The notes under the pieces are model-generated. The model made no database searches. It worked only from the letters and a program-made list of their open reading frames with translations, and had not been told where the DNA came from. Below, in pieces: positions 60,905-64,000 of a DNA stretch of 64,000 nucleotides. The first letter of the stretch is position 1; every line of letters begins with the position of its first letter. The position numbers and the translations under genes are program-made. Location of the stretch: assembly GCA_028023455.1 (NCBI GenBank), contig JAQFVV010012423.1, positions 744,001 to 808,000 of the forward strand. The letters run 5' to 3'. The DNA comes from Epiperipatus broadwayi. Its lineage: Eukaryota; Onychophora; Udeonychophora; Euonychophora; Peripatidae.

Positions 60905-62990
60905 TTGTAACGGTCAAGTTTTGTACATTCGCGTAACAGAATCTAGAATCCAGACAGAGACCAAAGCCGACCAGACCAGGATTGTGACGTCCCGAATCCG
61001 ACCAAACTTCAACTCGTTTGCCAGTACTCCATGACTCAAGACCCTAAGAACGACCACACTTGAAGTTACACATATTATATCCATCTTTCTGGGTCAGCAT
61101 AGGGCAGGGAGAAACGTGAAACTTAGGACTTAAAAAATTATATCAACTAATTTAATTGCTACCAGCACGAAATTAAAGATAACTTTCATGAATGGTAATT
61201 AATGCATATATAGTTATATCACATATATATATATATTTAACTAAGACTGAATTGGATTGAAATAGGAATGAGAAATAACGTGAAACCAGAATAAATTTAA
61301 CACATAATTTATTAAACAAATAAAACATAACTTAATATGAGAAAGGCACGCAGGCTTTATAATGTGAGGATTAGCATATCTCCTCATTAAAACTTTAATT
61401 ATTAATATTGACATATTTACAGAAATCACTAAGCGGTGTCCAATTAAGTTATGCCAATTCCTATTGAAAGTGGTGGCTACTATTATAAAATGAAGTACCA
61501 GTCTTAGGCAAAACATTTATTATCTTTCCTTTTAAAATTTCATTTAAGCATTTAAAAAAATATTTTAGACAAATTATTTATTGAGACATTAATTTAATAG
61601 AGTAGAAGCATATAGCTCAGCTCAAGGTAGGGATTGAATCCAGAAACCAAAGATATGAATTTCAGTTTAATACTGAATAATTAATTAAATTATGAAACTT
61701 AGAACTGGCTATAACAAGATTACTGACATGCTACAGCACTGGCAAATTACAATAACAGAGCACCCTGCGAATAGATTAGAGTCAAGGGTTTTCATGACAA
61801 ACACCAGTAGATACCCTGGAACCGAGCGTCCTGCTGCTAAAAAAGATTGGGGTGGCTAACACAACTGCCGAGAATTATTACATCTGGTCTTCTAGTGTGT
61901 GCCTTGAAAGAAGGTAAGATGGGGTAACCTTTCCCAAGGCCCCATCTTAAGGAGAAGATGCAGCAAAACGTTAAACTTTGAATGTGAATTTAAAGTATCT
62001 AATCCGCCAAGCGAAAGTATGACATTAATTATTACAAAAATATGGGGCAATAGCCCAGTCAGTATTACTATCATGAGCCAATTCTAACAATGCTATATAA
62101 AATCAAGCGACATTAGAGGGATAAAGAAAGCATAATAAATTCTGGTTTATATGTTTCAATCTATATATATATAATTTATTACAGGAGAGGGAAAAGTATA
62201 TTGATCGAATGGCCAAATAATTGCTGAATATACTTTCGTATTACTAAGACCAGTACATTGCGCTATTTAGAAATATTAATAAGATGAAAATTTAATAGCA
62301 GGCAACAATACATTTAATTAAATAAAAATTATAGGAATTCAAGTCAGCGAGCATAGATAATGTTATTAAGAAAATAGTTAGGGCGAAGATATTTGCAATA
62401 ATATCTCCGAATATTAACTTCATTTAAATGCTCGCTGCTTCGAAGCATTGGCATGTAAATAACAAATAAACAATGAAGAAATATTAAAGGTACAACCGCA
62501 GTAATAGATGAAAGAATTTAGAGTAGTTTACATTTAAGTTTACTTGAGATATTAAAGAGGTAAACAAGTTATATAAATAATACCTTATTTCATTTAACGG
62601 GAATTTATAATAAACGTTTATGGAATTTAAAAATTAAATTATTATATAGTTTGCTAGCTAAACTTTGCAGTAGAAATTTTGAATTTAGAAACAGTTCATT
62701 AACACAGAGCTCTGTGGTTAGAGGTTGGGAATACCGATTAATTGCTGGCTGGATAAGCAGGTGTGGGCTTTCAGGTATCATCATCTTCTTGAGTGGCTGT
62801 TGCAGGATGGTTTCTTGTGGCAGCTTCGATGGTTTAAGCATAGGCTGGCAGCAGCACATCATTCTTTCATGGATTTTAGAAGTAGCAGTCGCCATTCTCC
62901 AGTCAGATCTTTCAAAAATCGATCTGACATAGATTCAGCATGACGATGCTCTTCCAAAATTAATGACTCCATCCTTCAAGCTTCAAATAT
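60905..62990. other. unidentified block of higher GC and CpG content
   Basis: Composition changes sharply at about 60910. The sequence then has frequent CpG (GTAACGGTCAAG, CATTCGCGTAAC, GCCGACCAGACC, GTGACGTCCCGAATCCGACC) and is richer in GC at intervals up to about 62990. It starts with TGTAACGG, as many LTR retrotransposon ends do, but no second LTR, primer-binding site or protease/RT motif could be read. Several short frames overlap at 62605-62972 on both strands. One minus-strand ATG frame, 62859-62972, gives a natural-looking 37-residue peptide with EEHRHAESMSDRFLKDL and TGEWRLLLLKSMKE, preceded by an in-frame stop. It could be a young transposon, a regulatory region, or exons of an unrecognised gene. 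Confidence 0.35.
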
Positions 62991-64000
62991 ACCTTATCTA
63001 TATTTTTCTTATGATGCACTTAACTGGAAAAGAATTTATTTTGCCTGCAAACCCATTAGCTCTTAAAATATTACTTTAAATTATAAGATTTACCAAACTG
63101 ACCAAAATGCTTTTGTTTAGGTGTCCATGGCACCTTAGATCCTCTTTCAGGTGTGAAATAGTGCTACTTCAGCAATTTTAATGAATACAATTTAGCAGAC
63201 AAATTTGGATAAAGCAATTATCAAACTTGCCACAGGTGCAGTGGACTTAATGCAAATTTGTTTACGGCTAACTTTTATTTTTAACTAATTAAAAACTAAA
63301 AGCTTTTTGCTCTTTTTTACAAAATAAAAATCATGCCCCTCTATATATATTATTATATAAGGTGAATCATATATCCACATACGAATTTATATTTATTAAA
63401 TTTAATAAATTGACATTTCTAAGATATAAAGTTATAACATTAATCATTTCTTTATAAAATATACATTTTAAAATATTTGCTGTAACATTTATTAATCTAC
63501 CTATGTATAGCGTTTATTCATATGTGCATATGTAATGCTGCACACTCAGCCACAATAGTACGGTTTAGATGTTTATTTTAATAAAATGAATATTTAATAG
63601 GGTTTGAAACCAGCACAGATAGGTTTGGTAATTAAACTGAAAGGTGCAATGAGAAGGGCTTGAACCTGACCATTGCAGTACATAAAAACAAATATAATTG
63701 GGTCTAGAATTTAGTTCTTTTGATATCTTTTTTCTAATATTTACAGGCCCATTAATTAATCTTTCCATAATAAAAATATATGAATGTGAAAATGAAATGT
63801 TTTTATATATTAATTAGACTTATTATTTTGCTGGATTGTGGATACAATTACATATGTAGCAGAATACACAATTTTTAAAAAAAGTCACTGCTTTAGATAC
63901 TATAAGTAAATAACTAAACTAAACTGATAAATACATTTTGCAAACTACAACAAAAATAATGACTGATACCTTTAATTAAACTATGGGCATATGCATGCAA
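62991..64000. other. AT-rich intergenic DNA
   Basis: No gene recognised. The 67-codon minus-strand frame 63565-63768 has no known features. Confidence 0.45.

Noticed and set aside
60905-62990. LTR retrotransposon
   Set aside because: Only the TGTAACGG start is suggestive. No second LTR, primer-binding site, polypurine tract or polymerase motif was found, so I leave it unidentified.

Overview
This is a very AT-rich (by eye about three quarters A+T) stretch of an animal nuclear genome with no intact protein-coding gene that I can defend. Long open frames are absent. The open frames that exist fall in microsatellites, in AT-rich noise or in decayed transposons. The repeat content is metazoan: an RTE-type LINE, a second LINE lineage with a Jockey/CR1-like reverse transcriptase, a hAT element, tRNA-derived SINEs with target-site duplications, and many short terminal-inverted-repeat (MITE/fold-back) elements. 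I suggest an AT-rich invertebrate (cnidarian, flatworm, mollusc or similar) but cannot name a species.

Layout. 1-13 kb: AT-rich intergenic DNA with three small inverted-repeat elements (1049-1282, 1466-1620, 2874-3163), a SINE (3.5 kb), (TA)n and (GA)n microsatellites, and a ~300 bp polypurine block (12.2-12.5 kb). 14.07-16.26 kb: a decayed RTE LINE on the minus strand. 18.97-19.85 kb: a composite fold-back element flanked by a 13-bp direct repeat. 20-28 kb: mostly featureless, with one SINE carrying a 14-bp target-site duplication. 28.3-29.25 kb: a three-copy direct repeat split by a MITE. 30-32.5 kb: a hairpin element, a SINE, a dispersed repeat and a LINE tail. 33.25-34.19 kb: a degenerate ~41-bp minisatellite. 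It is followed by what looks like a processed retrocopy (34.43-35.04 kb) with poly(A) signal, A13 tail and imperfect 11-bp flanking repeats. 38.6-41.7 kb: the richest cluster, with a large fold-back carrying a tRNA-like pol III promoter in each arm, a TTAA-flanked MITE, and a LINE reverse-transcriptase fossil with a corrupted catalytic motif. 43-50 kb: a hairpin MITE, a second copy of the 28.7-kb MITE family, and a purine/pyrimidine-skewed block. 53-60 kb: (AT)n/(GA)n, a third copy of the 39-kb fold-back family, a second SINE family, a palindrome, an internally deleted hAT element, and a third copy of the 11/31-kb repeat. 60.9-63.0 kb: a block visibly richer in GC and CpG that I could not identify.

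No genes act together here. The window is best read as a graveyard of mobile elements in intergenic or intronic DNA. The most unusual items are the fold-back family that has acquired divergent tRNA-like promoters, the probable retrocopy, and a marked over-representation of the octamer TCATGTGA.
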